From contig JARFIW010001369.1 in the NCBI GenBank assembly GCA_036346225.1, forward strand, positions 3,910,001 through 3,974,000: 64,000 nucleotides of DNA, given 5' to 3'. The notes beneath the pieces were generated by a model. It was not told the DNA's origin. It made no database searches and worked only from the letters and a program-made list of their open reading frames with translations. Positions 1-10,724 of the stretch are shown piece by piece. The stretch comes from Platerodrilus igneus. Taxonomy: Eukaryota; Arthropoda; Insecta; Coleoptera; Lycidae. Position 1 is the stretch's first letter; each line of letters starts with the position of its first letter. The translations under genes were made by a program, and so were the position numbers.

Positions 1-558
1 TAAGGATTTCGGCTACCTAGGAAGTCAAGTAACGCAAGATGGGAAAAGTGCAAAAGATATCAAACAAAGATTAGCACAAGGCCGTACTGCATTAAACAAG
101 AAAAAGCGACTACTATATTCGAAAACAACAAACATGGAACAAGGAAAAGATTGCTGAAAGCATATGTCTGGAGCATAGCACTATGTGGCTGTGAAAGGTG
201 GAGAATAAGGGAAGTGACCAGGAAAATGATAGAGATCTTTGGAATGTGGTGCAACAGACGTATGATGAAGATATCATAGGCAAAGTTAAGAACGAAGTAG
301 TTCTAGAAATGGTACGGGAAGAAAGAAAATGGGAGAGATAGGATGATAGGACACGTTCTAAGACATGAGAAGGGATATATTAGAAGCAGACAGTAAAAAA
401 GAGAGATAGAGGCAGCCCTAGATTAGACTAGTTGCACATATATACTGAAAGATGTAAGCTGCGGGAACTTCAGAGAAATGTGTAGCTTAGCTCAGAATAA
501 GAAACGACGGAGGTACGTGTCCAACCACTACCAGGAATAAAAACCTAATGATGATGAT
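1..558 (+). pseudogene. RTE-like LINE reverse transcriptase, C-terminal remnant with 3' tail
   Basis: Reading + with frame changes gives the region after the catalytic core of a non-LTR reverse transcriptase: a YLGSQVTQDGK-like stretch, then IKQRLAQGRTALNKKK, SKTTN, and further on a WCNRRMMKI-like and an IGHVLRHEKGY-like motif. This series is characteristic of the C-terminal part of insect RTE-like endonuclease/reverse transcriptase proteins. The 3' end is an untranslated tail reading ACCTAATGATGATGATG, a short TGA repeat expected at RTE 3' ends. The element is cut at the window edge, so the endonuclease and catalytic RT cannot be seen. Several stops and shifts make it dead. Family assignment is from motif order; the clade within LINEs is inferred. 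Confidence 0.75.
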
Positions 559-759
559 GTGTGCTACGACAATTATTAGGCACTATGAAACAGATTTTAT
601 TTTACAGAGACAATTATCAACAACTACATTTTTTTACCTGCTCCCTGTCGCATATGTACAATAGGCAATTGCGTCAGTAAATTTTTAAAAATCTGTCGAC
701 TTGTAGGTAAAGTCGGACTAGTAAAGTTTTATTAAACAGGGTACTGATCTGCAACGAAT

Positions 760-803
760 GCGTCCAACCAGTTTCCAGGACTGAAAACCTAACGATGATG
801 ATG
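760..803 (+). repeat. LINE 3' tail fragment
   Basis: A short copy of the same tail as at 510-558: CGTCCAACCAGTTTCCAGGA followed by CTGAAAACCTAACGATGATGATG. No coding part is attached, so this is a severely 5'-truncated LINE insertion or a tail left by rearrangement. Confidence 0.6.
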
Positions 804-1053
804 TCGTCCAAGGGTATAAAAAGGCATTTATAGAAGTAATTTTCCTGATTTTATTCAATGGCTGATCTTTTTCGAAAACAACGTGAGAGTAGATAATATG
901 CTTGTCACATACAGATTTTCTTTAAACGTCATCCACTTAGGGATCGAAAACACAGAAGAAAAATTATTTTCCTGATCTGATGCAACAACTTGGACAGCCG
1001 CTAAGGTAATTTGTCAATCCTGCCACACAAGATTTTATGTTACTTATAATCCT

Positions 1054-1090
1054 AATCCAACCAGTTTTGAGACGGAAAACCTAATGACAA
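1054..1090 (+). repeat. LINE 3' tail fragment, most decayed copy
   Basis: A third tail copy, AATCCAACCAGTTTTGAGAC then GGAAAACCTAATGAC, lacking the TGA run. It lies between the tail at 760 and the longer copy that starts near 1290. Confidence 0.45.
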
Positions 1091-1289
1091 AAAAATAAGC
1101 GCAGATAAAGCTGATGATTATTATAAACAACTACAGGTGTTGGTTGTGAAATATCTGCAACTAATGTTGAATGTGCGAAAAGACATATTGGCAAAAAGAT
1201 TAAATCGGTAAATGTTCAAGTGTTGGGGGAACTTAGCAGCCACAGACTGCTCAACCCCCTTCACATCCACTGAGTATCGGACAAATAGG

Positions 1290-1812
1290 GTATATAATTG
1301 TAAAACAATAGAAGGGGACCGAACTGCATCTAACAAGAAAGAACAGCGCCTATGATGAAAGACAACAAACATAGAAACAAAAAGAAAATTGTTGAAAGCA
1401 TATGTGTGGAGCACAGCACGTATGCCTATGAAATACGGGCAGTAGGAAAAGCAGACAGAAAAACGGTAGCAGTTTTTTGGAATGCTGTGCTTCAGATGTA
1501 CGAGGATGATAGCATGGACAGACAAAGTTAATAACAAATAGGTTATAGAAATGTAGGGGAACAAGAATATCTGTGGAAAAAAATAGTAGAAATAGAAGAG
1601 CAGAATACGTCCTAAGGCATTTTTGGGGAATAGTATGGGATATATTACAAGCAGAGATAGGAAAAAAGGAGGTAGATGTAGACCTAGGTCAGATAGTGAT
1701 AGAGGCAGACTGCAAATTTCGGGGAAATGTGTAGATTAGTTCAGAATAGGAAACAATGATCGTAGGCGTCTAACCAGTTCCAGGACTGAAGACCTAATGA
1801 TGATGATGATAA
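1290..1812 (+). pseudogene. Second RTE-like LINE 3' fragment
   Basis: This segment repeats positions about 79-558: an ACTGCATCTAACAAGAAAGA-like start, ACAACAAACATAGAAAC, AAAGCATATGTGTGGAGCAC, and an end reading CCAGTTCCAGGACTGAAGAC plus CCTAATGATGATGATGAT. The two copies differ at many positions, so they are either separate insertions of one family or an old duplication. Only the C-terminal part of the reverse transcriptase is present, with several frame changes. Confidence 0.7.
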
Positions 1813-3200
1813 TCTTAATCAATAAATCTTTTCCTACAACAGTTGTGATAAACACGTCCCTCTCTGTACGATCGGGTGTGTTCGTAATATAAGACAGCTC
1901 AAGCTCAGGTCAATTGCGGCAGTTAACTTCACTCTGATTGCAGCTGATGAATGATACTGATTTAATGATGTTACTGTAATTAAACGTACGATGCCACTTT
2001 CATATTCAGCAAGGCGGGTATGTATGCAATAACATGCTTTAACATATTCTTCTGTTTCGTTTCCACAATGTAAATAGAACACCAAATAACACATCAAATA
2101 ACAAATAACAGACATCTACTCGTACAATTATTGCGTGTATATGTGATAAGCAACTGAATAATAATTGTACACAATTAAAAAATGCAAGCATGTGAACTTC
2201 TTAATTAAACATTATTAATGGTAGGTTAGACTAGTTTTATATATAGCAGGTTTTACAGTCTCTCCAAGTGAATGAAAAAAAAAGGATTTTAACTACCAGC
2301 TTACTGGTAACGCAAATATTAAATAAAGTTTGCATGAAATTAAGCACATATAGGGACTACAGAAAGAACTAATTGACACGTTTCATAGAATAAAATAATT
2401 ACTTTTAGTAATTGTTATACGTTGGTCTGTTTCTGCTGCTATCACCAATTACTGACACTAGAACGTCATGTACAATTTTGCAGATTGCTCTCATTTCAAA
2501 CAAGGTACGGATACTTATTGAATATTATGACACGTTTATACAGATATCCATCCATCTTACTATATTCTGGACAAAATTCAAAACATTTCTATTGGACAAT
2601 TGGGCAAACAGGTCCCTTTGGTATAAGGGCAAACATTTCCATAATAGTTTGTTACGTTCCACTTTATATTTTTAATATTTTTTGTATTCTTTCACATTAC
2701 ATATCCTGTTTCATAACTTATTTATATTCCTCTGAGTGGTTCTTAATTATTCCGTTCGCCATTTGAATTTAAATATCCCGTGTTAGTCAATATTTGCGTC
2801 GTTTACGCTTAGGAAATTTGCTCAAATATATGGTTCTTTAGTATTCGATATTTATTATAATTTAATAACCTAGTTTATTTTTAATTAGATAAAGCACATA
2901 ATTATGGTTGCCATTTGTGTTACACTTGTGTGCCACCAATATGCTCGAATTTATTTTTAAATTCTATAATAGAATTTACGTACGTTATCATTTGCTACTG
3001 AATTAACGATTGTGTCCTATATTCTAAAAGTTCGGTCCTGTTATCAGGACATACGGTGTTATGTTATCGGAAAAGGTTTTCCGTGATAATTTTATTAAGC
3101 AATTTATAAGTCGTTCGTTAAACTGCTTTACTTTTACTACAGCTGTGGCCCTACTTGTATAATTTTGTTGCGAATGTACTAAACTCAACCGCGCGCCCGA
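1813..3200. other. No supported gene
   Basis: AT-rich sequence. The open frames on both strands have no recognisable motif, are rich in Leu/Tyr/Ile codons as expected of AT-rich DNA, and have no adjacent splice or tail signals that I can defend. Confidence 0.6.
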
Positions 3201-3214
3201 ACAACTAGTCGCGG

Positions 3215-3350
3215 TCAACTGGGCGCAAGGACGGCTGAGCGCCGAGCCAACTGGGCGTATAGACGGCTAGGCGCTGAAATAACTAGACGCTAGACACTAC
3301 ACTAACTGAGCTTCCCGTTGAAATGTTTAACTCTACTTCAGTTGCAATAT
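3215..3350 (-). repeat. GC-richer dispersed repeat with short internal motif, inverted partner at 11,945-12,055
   Basis: The left part has a degenerate ~20-bp motif: ACTGGGCGCAAGGACGGCTG, then AACTGGGCGTATAGACGGCT, then a decayed third copy. The right part reads TTGAAATGTTTAACTCTAC then GTTGCAATATAC. The reverse complement of 11,945-12,055 has the same order: GGGCGCAAGGACAGCTGGGC, a GAAATGTTTAACT core, then GTTACAATATA. These are therefore two inverted copies of one repeat. Because the other copy lies just before a Gypsy Gag relic, both may be LTR pieces of that family (inference). Confidence 0.55.
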
Positions 3351-3370
3351 ACATCGTTATTAGAATACAC

Positions 3371-4299
3371 GAACACTGCCAATAAACAGGTTCTTTCTCA
3401 TGAGGGGTTCGGGTCGGAGGGGTATTTGAAATCTAAACTACAATAAAAAGGCATTAGGAACTTAACTAACTTTAATAAATGAATTTAATATTCTTTACAC
3501 GCAATGCAGCAGATTCATTTCAGGAAACGCCCGGTAAATTATGACCAATGCTCTAATTAAACTTAATTCTATACCAAATTCCTTTTATATAAAGTGAAAA
3601 TACTAAAAGTAATTAAGATCCTTAAACATAATGTGTAAACAGATAAACGACGTCCTTCTAAAACTAATTTACGTAGATAACCTAAATTATATTACCGACG
3701 CCAAGTAACGTAGCTGTTAAATTCGATTATTCAAACAATCCAAAAAAAGTTAATGCACGAATCCCTTCAACTGCGTTCATAAATCGGAATGCACGGTAAA
3801 ACCCAACGCACCACACTCGCTATTTCGAAAACGTAGTATAAAATTTATGGTATGATAACCACATTGGATTTTATTGCACTCTTCGCGATTATCAAGCGTA
3901 ATGATATTACGTTATAATAGTTAATAATATGTTGAATGTTCGGATAAATCCTCAAACCAATAACATCAAGCTTGCAAGTATAATTAAATTAGATCATACC
4001 TTAAAACATCGATTTAAGGGCAAGCACTTAACAGTATTTTACATCGCAGCTGCTAATTTATACGTCTAACTGCAACCAACTCCAAACTACGTCTCCCCTT
4101 TCACATAACCCAAGTCCATCGCGCACCCTAAGTTCGTCCCCTCTTGTTATAATATTCTCAACGTAACGTAAATAAATACCATCTTAAATTTTACGCTACA
4201 AGCCTTTTAATGCCAAAGGTGTAGATTATTATGAAATATAAAACAAATAAATGGAATTGGTTTAATTATTATTATATCTATGAGCACGGCCTGGAACAT
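3371..4299 (-). repeat. Gypsy-1 3' LTR (left copy)
   Basis: Starts GAACACTGCCAATAAACAGG and matches the right copy over most of its length, including TGAGGGGTTCGGGTCGGAGG. It ends near GGCCTGGAACA. It is about 260 bp longer than the right copy, which lacks the segment corresponding to roughly 3995-4255 here. Substitutions and indels between copies indicate an old insertion. Confidence 0.75.
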
Positions 4300-4446
4300 C
4301 ACCCACGCAGTTAAATTTGAATAACAAGGATACAAATTTAACTCCAAAAGTTACTTATATATCATGGCATTAAATAAGGTTTTAAATTGAACACATTTTG
4401 AATTCCGACAGACAACCCAGTTGCATCTTCGATTACTCTATAAGAA

Positions 4447-5069
4447 TTAGGATTGACTACTTCGGTTATAGTGGCCGGTCCACGGTATAACAGAAAAAAA
4501 CTTCTTAATTTCTCTCCCTTCCCCACTAGAAATTGGGTGCGTTCTGATTAGCACCCTATCCCCAACGCTAAATTTCGCACACTGGCGCTTTTCCCGCTTA
4601 TGACGCAGAGCTCGCTTCTCTGCTTTCGAACTTAATTGGTCCCTGGCTAAAAATATAAAATTTTCGACCCTAATTTCGCTCGGATAATTATTATCCGACA
4701 AAAACTTATTCTTTCGAGAACATCCAAAATGAACTTCATTGGGTGTAAAACTGGTATTCTCATGTATTACTTCATTAAGCCAACCTTCAACTTCCCGCAG
4801 GACATAGCCCCATGTAGTGTGCTAATCAAATACCAAAGCTTTCAACAATCGAGCAGCCTCTTTATTCGCTCTCTCCGATAAATTTCTTTGAGGGAAATAA
4901 CACCGACGTATGTGCTATTTCTACACCATGGTTACCCAATGTAAATTTCCAGAGCTGACTCGAGAAACACGTACCGTTATCAACCAATATTTTTCTTGGC
5001 TTACCTACATCCACAAAATATTTGTTCTTTAACCACCGCAAAATGTTGCGGGTTGTTCCCTTTTTAAGA
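4447..5069 (-). pseudogene. Gypsy-1 integrase, core end and C-terminal domain
   Basis: Minus-strand translation with shifts shows the second catalytic motif region of a Ty3/Gypsy integrase (VDNGTCFSSQLWKF, near 4950) and further down a conserved C-terminal stretch (KFSVGDRVLIRTHPISSGEG) ending near 4447. This is the downstream half of an integrase; the upstream half is at 5824-6166, across the 732-bp palindromic insertion. Stops and shifts show it is inactive. Confidence 0.7.
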
Positions 5070-5080
5070 GCATGTAAACT

Positions 5081-5812
5081 ACTCCCTGTATGTTTGTTGT
5101 GGTTTGTTTAGCATTTTTCTTAATCTACCTTGCGAATTAAACAACTCATAGCATTTAAAATTATCTTTATTAACGTTTCGATCCATGACCTAAGATCTTT
5201 GTCAAAATAATTAAAAATTTTAAGCTTGACATTTATGACACAAATTGAAGGTGACTTTGATTTATTAATCTTTGATTTGAATACATTAGATAAAAATTTT
5301 AAAGTTTAAAAGAATGAGTACTTTCAATTTGTGTTGGGCCCTGTAAACGGCTTTTTAAGTCAGCCAATACGCTTAACATGAAATCAGCTGATTAATTTTT
5401 ATATACTAATATTTCATATAAATTTAATAACTTGATGATTTGAACATTTTTTAAGATGTTTCTATTTATACGGTTGAGAGGATGGTTATTAAAGAAGTCT
5501 GTGATTACGTTATTGTAAGGTTTAAGAAACCGTTTTTTTATATTTATCTTGAGGAGGAAAATTACCTTATTGCCATGATATTTAGGGCGCAACACAAATT
5601 AAAAGTACTCATTCTTCTAAATATTAAAATTTTCATCTAATGTGTTCAAATCAAAGATTAATAAATCAAGTCACCTTCAATTTGTGTCATAAATGTCAAA
5701 CTTAAAATTGTTTATTCTTTTGACGGCGATTCTAGGTCATGGATCGAAACGTAAATAAAGATAATTTTAAAAACTACGAGTGGTTTAATTCCCGACGCAG
5801 ATTAAGAAAAAA
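5081..5812. mobile_element. Palindromic (foldback-type) insertion in Gypsy-1 integrase
   Basis: The segment is flanked by an 11-bp direct repeat, GCATGTAAACT, at 5070-5080 and 5813-5823, the expected target duplication. Its arms are inverted repeats of about 220 bp: left 5115-5335 (TTTCTTAATCTACC ... GTTTCGATCCATGACCTAAG ... AATTTGTGTTGGGCCC) and right 5585-5808 (GGGCGCAACACAAATTAAAA ... TAGGTCATGGATCGAAACGT ... AGATTAAGAAAA). The spacer of about 250 bp is AT-rich without recognisable coding. The left arm carries about 33 extra bases outside the inverted repeat, so the ends are not symmetric as in a classical TIR transposon. Two truncated copies joined head-to-head, as Penelope-like elements sometimes do, is one possibility. 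Confidence 0.7.
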
Positions 5813-5823
5813 GCATGTAAACT

Positions 5824-6166
5824 GACATGTATACTAAAACCATCCATTACTACTAGAATTTGCGTCGCACCTCCTTTAGTTCTAGGAAGTGGACCAATCA
5901 AATCAATAAATGCTATTTCATTAGGCTCGCTTGGTATAACGCTGTGTATCTCCCCGTAACACCTGACACTCCCCTTCGACTTTTGACATAAATCGCACCC
6001 ACCAATCAATTTCCTCAGTTTTCCGCATTTTAGGAAAATGATAATATTTGGACAGGTATTGGAAGCACTTTTCCGCACCAAAATGACCATGCTCCTCATA
6101 TTCTTCCAATACTAATGCCACCACCATGTTTTTCGGCATACACAGTATATATTCTGGGTTTGCCAC
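5824..6166 (-). pseudogene. Gypsy-1 integrase, zinc-binding and early core part
   Basis: Minus-strand frames show the HHCC zinc-binding region (EEYEEHGHFGAEKCFQYLSK, then a CDLCQKSKG segment in a neighbouring frame) followed by the start of the catalytic core (EIAFIDLIGPLPRTKGG, with the first catalytic Asp). Order and spacing fit Ty3/Gypsy integrase. At least one frame change lies within the zinc region. Confidence 0.75.
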
Positions 6167-6526
6167 CGAACCTTTCCGAAATAATAATCCCTCGTATATT
6201 ACAAACCAATCGGAAAACCTATCTTTTCCACCAGTCCCCTTTTAAAACCCGTCCTTAAGCTTTTGACACCACTCATCATTCTCCTGTTCTTGAAAAATAT
6301 TTTTAAACCGTTATCTTAATATCTTTACCCATTCCCTTTTCTTATCTACAAAAATGGGCACTCGCGACCTATCCAAAATTTCAACAATGCCCTTCTCACT
6401 CTCCTCCCCCTTCGTCTAACCTATCAGAATCGGCGACAATTTTCTTAATATAGGCATTTTGCTCCCTTATTTCTGAATAGCGACCTTCGATTGTAGCAAC
6501 TTTAAATTTTTCCAACGGTTCCGATC

Positions 6527-6996
6527 CTATCCCCAGTTCATACACTTCCTCAGCAGATGCTTCCCTGTCATAGCTTTGAAATTTAAAAATTTTTCAGTTT
6601 CATCAAACTTTCCTATCATTTTACCTTGATCAAAATTTAGTGTTAATGAAAATTTATTTAAGAAATTCCAACCCAAAATCATCTCTCCTATCAATTTCGG
6701 CACAACCATACAACTCATCTCCCAATTTACTCCATCAACTGCAAAATTTAGGTAAACCTGTTCCTTAATTGGCTCACCTTCCTTCTCGTTACTCCATTTA
6801 CTGGCAATATTGGTATTTTATCACCCCGTTCCACAATTTTCTTCAACAATTCTGGACCTATACAGCTCATCATGGCTCCGCTATCTACTAAAACCTCAAC
6901 TTTAACGTTTTCCATCTCAGCTGAAACAATTGGTACAACATCCACCCTTGTTAACGGTTGAGTGAATTTCTTCCAAAAGATCTGAATAATTATCAT
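6527..6996 (-). pseudogene. Gypsy-1 aspartic protease
   Basis: The active-site motif VLVDSGAMMSCIGPELL is read on the minus strand near 6900-6850, and the typical C-terminal motif MILGWNFLNKF near 6680. The two parts are in different frames, so the gene is broken. Nothing resembling the RT LPFGL or YxDD motifs follows; the sequence passes straight to the integrase zinc region. Confidence 0.75.
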
Positions 6997-7046
6997 TAAA
7001 TAACGTACATTGTTGCGCTATTGTAGCTAACCCGTTGAACAGCCTC

Positions 7047-7883
7047 TCAATTTCTCCTATAATCCCGTTCACTAACTTCAGCATTATCCATTTTTCTTAA
7101 ATATGCCTCGACCTCATCTATCGTTTTCAAACCTAAGCTAACAACCCCTCGTCTAACGTTACAATCAAAATGACCAACCAACGTTCCAATAATCTCGTCC
7201 TCGCTTAAGGAATAATCAAAATAATTAGCCTCACATACCTGCCTAAGAAAATAATCTGCCCTTGAGCCGTAATCAAATACTCCATATTCTAATTTTCTTA
7301 ACGTTTTCTTCTGTTTCTGTCTGTCCCAGTACCTTTCTAAAAACATGCTCTTAAAAACTGAAAAATTGTTGCAGGATCCCTGCTTAATTTCATACCAATG
7401 AGACGCCGAACCCCTGGAGCACTAACGGCTAACGCTAATTGTTTCCCTTCAGGAACATCCGCCTCCTTGAATATTGACATTAATTTATTTATAAACATCA
7501 CGGGATTCATTCCTCCATCCGGTCTAAATTGAATCGAACCACCCCCCAGTTCCTTCCACATAGCTAAATAATGAGGGTTCCCCACATTACTCGATACCAC
7601 TGGGTTATCTTTTTTGTATTCATTCGTATACTTTATCCGGTTTTGAAGAAAAATTCGCATCCTCCCTTGTCATTAAACACCCTTTAACTTCACTCACATT
7701 TTGAACTAATTGCGCTGCATTTTGAGATAAAGCGGCAAAATTCTCACTCAAAACCCAGTTAGTTTCTTGTAAACTACCGCTAATTTCTTTCATTAATTTC
7801 GTCAAAATCACCAATGAATCATCGCGTTCCTCCTCAGAATCCCCTTTATTTCTTTTATTCATTTTCGTCTTACGCCCCGACAT
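7047..7883 (-). pseudogene. Gypsy-1 Gag
   Basis: Three overlapping minus-strand frames form one Gag-like protein. The first (from an ATG at 7883) has a charged N-terminus and a predicted coiled region; the second contains FRPDGGMNPVMFINKL; the third has a capsid-like helical stretch with LSEDEIIGTLVGHF. The pattern (coiled N-terminus, then capsid helices, with protease downstream) fits Ty3/Gypsy Gag of insects. No CCHC knuckle is visible, so the nucleocapsid end may be lost. Two frame changes, near 7650 and 7345. Confidence 0.65.
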
Positions 7884-8020
7884 CTTTATACAATTTTACT
7901 GTCTAATTCAATCATATGTCCTACTCTACTACAACATAAATCTTTCGCATCAATAGAATACCCATTCTATTGCAACTCAGAATTTCAAATATTTCCGCCT
8001 CACGTATTATGGGCGCCAGT

Positions 8021-8690
8021 GAACACTGTCAATAAACAGGCTCTATCTCATGAGGGGTTCGGGTCGGAGGGGTATTTGAAATCTAAACTATAATAAAAAG
8101 GCATAAGGAACCTAACTAACTTTAATAAATGAATTTAATATTCTTTACATGCAATGCAGTAGATCCATTTCAGGAAACGCGCGGTAAATTATGACCAATG
8201 CTCTAATTAAACTTAATTCTATACCAAATTTCTTTTATATAAAGTGGAAATACTAAAGTAATTAAGATCGTTAAACGATGTTCTCCTAAAACTAATTTAC
8301 ATGGACAACCTAAATTATATTACCGACAGCAAGTAACGTAGCTGTTAAGTTCGATTATTCAAACAATACAAAAAAGTTAATGCACGAATCCCTTCAACGG
8401 CGTTCATAAATCGGAATGCACGGTAAAACCCAATGTTTCTAACGAGGACAACGCACCACACTTGCTATTTGAATGTCGTGGTATAAAATTTATGGTATGA
8501 TAACCGCAGTGGATATTATTGCACCCTTCACGATTATCAATCGTAATGATATTACGCTATAATAGTTAATAATATGTTGAATGTTCGGATAAATCCTCAA
8601 ACCAATAACATCAAGCTTGCAAGTATAATTAAATTAGATCATTATTAATTAATTAATTATTATTATATCTATGAGCGCGGCCTGGTACAT
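8021..8690 (-). repeat. Gypsy-1 5' LTR (right copy) and adjoining primer site
   Basis: Matches the left LTR from GAACACTGTCAATAAACAGG to GGCCTGGTACA, but misses about 260 bp near 8640. Immediately to its left, on the minus strand, is ACTGGCGCCCAT, resembling the TGGCGCCCA start of a tRNA-Lys primer binding site. Confidence 0.75.
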
Positions 8691-9049
8691 GAATTTCTAC
8701 TTTAAAACATTAAAAAATTTTTATAATTAAGTTATAGTAATACTTCTTATAAACTAACATATCCTATTTAATGTCTTCTTATAACATGTTCAATTTTAAG
8801 TTTTTCTATTAATATTTTTGAAATTTAACACTCGTAAACTAATGCATTTCGTAGTTGTGTGCAATACCACGTAAATATGCTGCAATGTCTCTATTATTGT
8901 AGTCATTTACGATTCTATTAATTCTAGCATCGGTTTGTCTATACTTTCGCTGTTTTCTTTGTGGCGCTTGTCTTGTGATTAGCTATGACGTCGCGAGCAA
9001 CCTGTACCTTACGTAGTGCAATAATAAATTATCATATTGTTGGATGATG
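8691..9049. other. No supported gene
   Basis: AT-rich sequence between Gypsy-1 and the MULE relic. It may include the 3' untranslated part of the MULE. No TIR was recognised. Confidence 0.5.
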
Positions 9050-10475
9050 CATTCCTAATTCGGTCTCAACATGCGGTGTGCTGCCTTGCAAAATTATTGG
9101 TTCGATCAGTACCATTCGACACCCTTTCATAAAGGTTCCATATTTTGGGTGAAAACAACGATGCTCGTCTTTCAGCACCTCTGCGATTTCTACGACCTAA
9201 ATAATTATCATAGAACCAGTTGAGAAAAGGTTACAGTACTTGTGGTAGTTCTTCTCCACGGCATTGTCCAAATCGTCCACCGGAACAAAAACAGGAGCAG
9301 GTATCATTTTTGCCTTCAAACAACGGTGCTCGTCTTCCAGCACCTCTGCGATTTCTACGACCTAAATAATTATCATAGAACCAGTTGAGAAGAGGTTACA
9401 GTACTTGTGGCAGTTCTTCTCCACGGCATTGTCCAAATCGTCCACCGGAACAAAAACAAGAGCAGGTATCATTTTTGCCTTCAAACAAAAATCGGCATGT
9501 TCTAATCAGTTCCATTTTACACATTTTCTTCAGTATATTGTGAGTACGATGATAGAAGCAGCCATTTATACGTGCATTAGAAAAAACACTCATTGAACGA
9601 ATTAACTGCAGCGATTTCAAAATCGCAAGAAAATGATGTAGGTGCGAATGAAGGTTACAGTTGACGTAGTTGTTAGATATGTGGGTTGTTGTTTATTAGG
9701 GAGCAGCACATATATAATCGGATGAATTCCGCCATACAATTTTCCAAGTACTGTATAAATTTGGAAAAACAATGCTGGAGCAGCCTTAAACGTGCCCACG
9801 CCATAAAATACATCACCATTACGAAATATCTATAGGCTACGACGATGTCCAAAAACTAAAATTCTGACATCCCAAAGCAAATTTTTTTCTTGGATTCCCC
9901 TTTCAGACGTATACATTTTATATTCATCTAGAACTGCAAACTGACAAAGGCTTTGAGGAGCTGGAGGTGCTGCATTGGCTACATTTCTTTTACGTCGTAC
10001 CAATTTTTCAGAGCACCTGGGGCAGGTAACACGCCCTACAAAGATTAATACTATTATAGTGATATTGAATAGCAAAAATTGGATATAGTTATCTATCTAA
10101 GTGCATTATTCAGTTTACTAATTTACATTATAAAAAAATATAAATAAAACTACACAATTCCTTGTGAAGACAATTCCTGAGGAGCGACAGCACGTTACTT
10201 CAATTTCTGGCGCTGAGGTATCATACTATGGTCGTTCACTGTTTTTACAACTTATTCGCCAATTGTGTGTATCCTTGATATGAATTGATTATTTTGTCTG
10301 TACATCTCCAGTATTTAATTATTTTATCACTGTTGTATTTATCAAATACGTAAGTGAAACCGCCATACACAAACTTTCTCTTTCCACGTCGAGAAATAAT
10401 TTCTAACTCCACACTCCACCTCACGCCAACAACAAACAGAATGAACTGCAAATCGAATCGGGGGCGGACAGGCAC
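9050..10475 (-). pseudogene. MULE-type transposase relic with FLYWCH domain
   Basis: On the minus strand, in order: a FLYWCH-like zinc finger (RGKRKFVYGGFTYVFDKY followed by KYWRCTD, about 10,390-10,290); a linker with PPAPQSL, EYKMYTSERG and DVRILVFGHRRSL (about 10,000-9,835); the first catalytic region GTFKAAPALFFQIYTVLGKL with LLPNKQQPTY (about 9,798-9,690); the second catalytic motif DFEIAAVNSFNECF (about 9,620-9,575) followed by NARINGCFYHRTHNILKK; then VFVPVDDLDNAVEK and RRNRR-like segments. This is the standard layout of the FLYWCH-containing MULE transposases common in aphids and other insects. Stops, shifts and a 165-bp tandem duplication make it non-functional. TIRs were not found. 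Confidence 0.8.
9156..9485 (-). repeat. 165-bp tandem duplication inside the MULE transposase
   Basis: Positions 9156-9320 and 9321-9485 are near-identical direct repeats (for example GGCATTGTCCAAATCGTCC at about 9260 and 9425). Each encodes, on the minus strand, the VPVDDLDNAVEK segment of the transposase C-terminal part, so the protein region is duplicated. Only a few substitutions separate the copies, so the duplication is younger than most of the decay around it. Confidence 0.85.
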
Positions 10476-10724
10476 ACCGGGACACCGAAACGATTCCAGG
10501 TAGCCGCCTATATACCGCGCCTGACTTACCGCGCTGACAAGAAATTATTCATCTTTTTAGAGGATAAGATAAACAAACCGACCTGCTTAGAAATTTTTTC
10601 TTTAAAATATTATAAAAACACATTACAAAAATATATTCAACTTTCATAATTTCTTACTAAACCTGCTGCAAATGGTGGTTAAATACTTAATATTATATAT
10701 TTCGTGTTAGAGGAAGTGGTATTA
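10476..10724. other. No supported gene
   Basis: AT-rich spacer between the MULE relic and the mariner copy. Nothing recognised. Confidence 0.5.

Larger units (their letters stand above)
3371..8690 (-). mobile_element. Gypsy-1: Ty3/Gypsy LTR retrotransposon lacking reverse transcriptase
   Basis: Two LTR copies flank minus-strand Gag, protease and integrase sequence. Next to the right-hand LTR, reading minus, is TGGCGCCCA, the start of a tRNA-Lys type primer binding site, with a small insertion before ACGTGAGGC. That fixes the right LTR as the 5' LTR. Domain order on the minus strand is Gag (7883-7047), protease (about 6996-6527), integrase (about 6166-4447). Only about 360 bp separate the end of protease from the integrase zinc region, where RT and RNase H should occupy well over 1 kb, so these are deleted. 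The integrase is broken by the palindromic insertion at 5081-5812. LTR outer edges are good to a few bases; I found no target duplication. Confidence 0.8.

Noticed and set aside
1121..1564. 147-codon minus-strand frame
   Set aside because: It is the antisense of the second RTE-like LINE fragment, whose + strand shows real motifs.
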